A stretch of DNA of 49,424 nt, taken from positions 1-49,424 of IMG/VR virus record IMGVR_UViG_3300025652_000008. The stretch is one strand, 5' to 3'. A program made the translations under genes and the position numbers. Under the pieces are notes generated by a model that was given only the letters and a program-made list of their open reading frames with translations, made no database searches and was not told where the DNA came from. The stretch's first letter is position 1, and the number at the start of each line of letters is the position of its first letter. This DNA is from a virus. Positions 48,503 to 49,424 of the stretch are shown here, piece by piece.

Positions 48503-48751
48503 ATGCGCAATAAGGACGATAAGATAACACGCTTAGCTGCTAGAATGATGCAGCCTAGATACGGATTTGGTCAGATGCATTATTCATCAGTGAGTATAGA
48601 GGATGCCGCAAATGCGTTTAAATCGACGCCCACTGATTTTAAATTGAATCACCGACTCAACATACCCCGCCGCGCTTATGATATAGTAGAGCATGGTAAA
48701 GGGTGCAAAATTGATGTTGTTGGTATTTATTGGATGATAGAGGAGATTTAG
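48503..48751 (+). CDS. Hypothetical protein, 82 aa
   Basis: Not recognised. It has a basic N-terminus (MRNKDDKITRLAARMMQPRY) and a C-terminal small domain. It lies 3 bp before the small terminase gene, so may belong to packaging. Confidence 0.55.
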   Translation: MRNKDDKITRLAARMMQPRYGFGQMHYSSVSIEDAANAFKSTPTDFKLNHRLNIPRRAYDIVEHGKGCKIDVVGIYWMIEEI

Positions 48752-48754
48752 ATT

Positions 48755-49231
48755 ATGGCTGGTGGCAGACCTACAAAATATAAGCAAAGTACTGCAAAAG
48801 CCATATGCTTAAGATTGATGTGTGGCGAGTCTCTAAAGTCAATTTGCCGAAGAAAACTATACCCAAGCCACGTTACTGTGCTGTCATGGACGATGAAGCA
48901 TCCTCGGTTTCTTAACCAATACGTGCAGGCGAGGGAATTGCAACAAGAATTATTATATGATGAGTTGTTTGAGATTGCAGATGATTCATCTTTAGACTAT
49001 TCAGAAAGCAAGGACGGCATTAGGCTTAATAGCGAACACGTAACAAGGTCAAGGCTCAGAATTGACACTAGAAAATGGGTTATGGAAAGAATGGCAGCCA
49101 AAAAATATGGAGCTAAGCAATCAATCAACCATCAATCTTCTGACGGCTCTATGACACCTAAAGCATTCTCTAAAGCTGACTATGATGCAGCGAGCCAAAC
49201 ACTTGCTAAAGATATGGACGGATTAGATTAA
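48755..49231 (+). CDS. terS: Terminase small subunit, 158 aa
   Basis: Recognises phage DNA for packaging. MAGGRPTKYKQSTAKAICLR followed by ESLKSICRRKLYPSHVTVLS is the HTH DNA-binding start; PRFLNQYVQARELQQELLYD and the following helix build the oligomer core. The C-terminus is charged. It is followed by terL after 12 bp. Confidence 0.87.
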   Translation: MAGGRPTKYKQSTAKAICLRLMCGESLKSICRRKLYPSHVTVLSWTMKHPRFLNQYVQARELQQELLYDELFEIADDSSLDYSESKDGIRLNSEHVTRSRLRIDTRKWVMERMAAKKYGAKQSINHQSSDGSMTPKAFSKADYDAASQTLAKDMDGLD

Positions 49232-49243
49232 TAGCGAGTAACC

Positions 49244-49424
49244 ATGAAAGAATTTGAAGAAATGGGATTAATGGAGCGCCTAGTAATTAAAAAAGCTAGT
49301 GAACGCTCATTTTTAAACTTCACCCGTATATGGTTTGAATTAATCCAAGGCGATAAACTACTAGTCAACTGGCATCATAGAATGATAGCTAGAGAGGTCG
49401 ACCAAGTCGTTCGCTTTGGCAATC
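49244..49424 (+). CDS. terL: Terminase large subunit, 5' end (continues at base 1)
   Basis: The first 60 codons, beginning MKEFEEMGLMERLVIKKASE. The last 127 bases equal bases 1-127, so the frame passes into the main part of the gene. The ATG is 12 bp after the small subunit stop, with AGCGAG as a weak ribosome site. Confidence 0.9.
   Translation, partial: MKEFEEMGLMERLVIKKASERSFLNFTRIWFELIQGDKLLVNWHHRMIAREVDQVVRFGN
49298..49424. repeat. 127-bp terminal repeat, right copy
   Basis: Identical to bases 1-127; marks a circularly closed assembly with unique length 49,297 bp. Confidence 0.95.

Noticed and set aside
1-49424. CRISPR array, insertion sequence, integrase or attachment site
   Set aside because: No spaced repeat array, no transposase or recombinase motifs and no tRNA-end duplication were seen on either strand. 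The single tRNA is complete and not part of a repeat.

Overview
The window is one complete circularly permuted genome of a tailed phage with a long non-contractile tail (siphovirus layout). The last 127 bases repeat the first 127 exactly, so the unique length is 49,297 bp and the large terminase gene runs across the contig ends. An Rz/Rz1-type spanin pair and the NinX, MazG, SSB and Dam-type accessory genes point to a Gram-negative, probably gammaproteobacterial host. DNA is AT-rich, coding density is high and most genes overlap by a few bases. I see no integrase, no CI-like repressor and no DNA polymerase, so a lytic phage that borrows the host replisome is the simplest reading.

Layout. 48503-49424 joined to 1-1554: small and large terminase. 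1629-3823: small genes of unknown function, ending in a tandem paralogous pair. 3887-6296: portal and Mu F/SPP1 gp7-like head protein. 6326-8509 (minus): early cassette with SSB, a zinc-ribbon protein and small membrane proteins. 8591-10719: MT-A70 methyltransferase, then lysis genes (transglycosylase-like lysin, holin-like protein, overlapping Rz and Rz1). 10703-11337: a promoter-to-terminator unit with no convincing protein gene but many perfect stems and an embedded tRNA-Pro(UGG). 11410-13116 (minus): MazG-like protein, a conserved phage protein and a putative AP2-like DNA-binding protein. 13869-19697: prohead protease with nested scaffold start, decoration protein, major capsid protein, fibre-like proteins and a toroid-type depolymerase candidate. 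19758-22744 (minus): HTH-metallophosphoesterase and small genes. 22834-35559: membrane proteins, then neck, tail tube, tape measure, tail tip and tail spike. 35556-43162 (minus): recombination and replication block (RecE-like nuclease, VRR-NUC, another nuclease, SF2 helicase, nucleotidyltransferase, Toprim primase). 43253-45432: NinX-like protein and DUF3987 helicase. 46212-48395: small regulators and a Dam-type methylase.

How it fits together. The structural genes run on the plus strand but are broken by minus-strand early cassettes. Six intergenic sites share one design: two TTGAC(A/G) boxes facing each other across 28-29 bases. They work as face-to-face promoters and/or operators, and they coordinate the scattered cassettes. 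Two AT-rich intergenic regions (about 13.2-13.87 kb and 45.48-46.2 kb) share several short repeat families and are origin candidates. The most unusual element is the roughly 600-nt structured RNA unit at 10.7-11.34 kb, whose architecture recalls the large ornate RNAs that phages carry beside tRNA genes.
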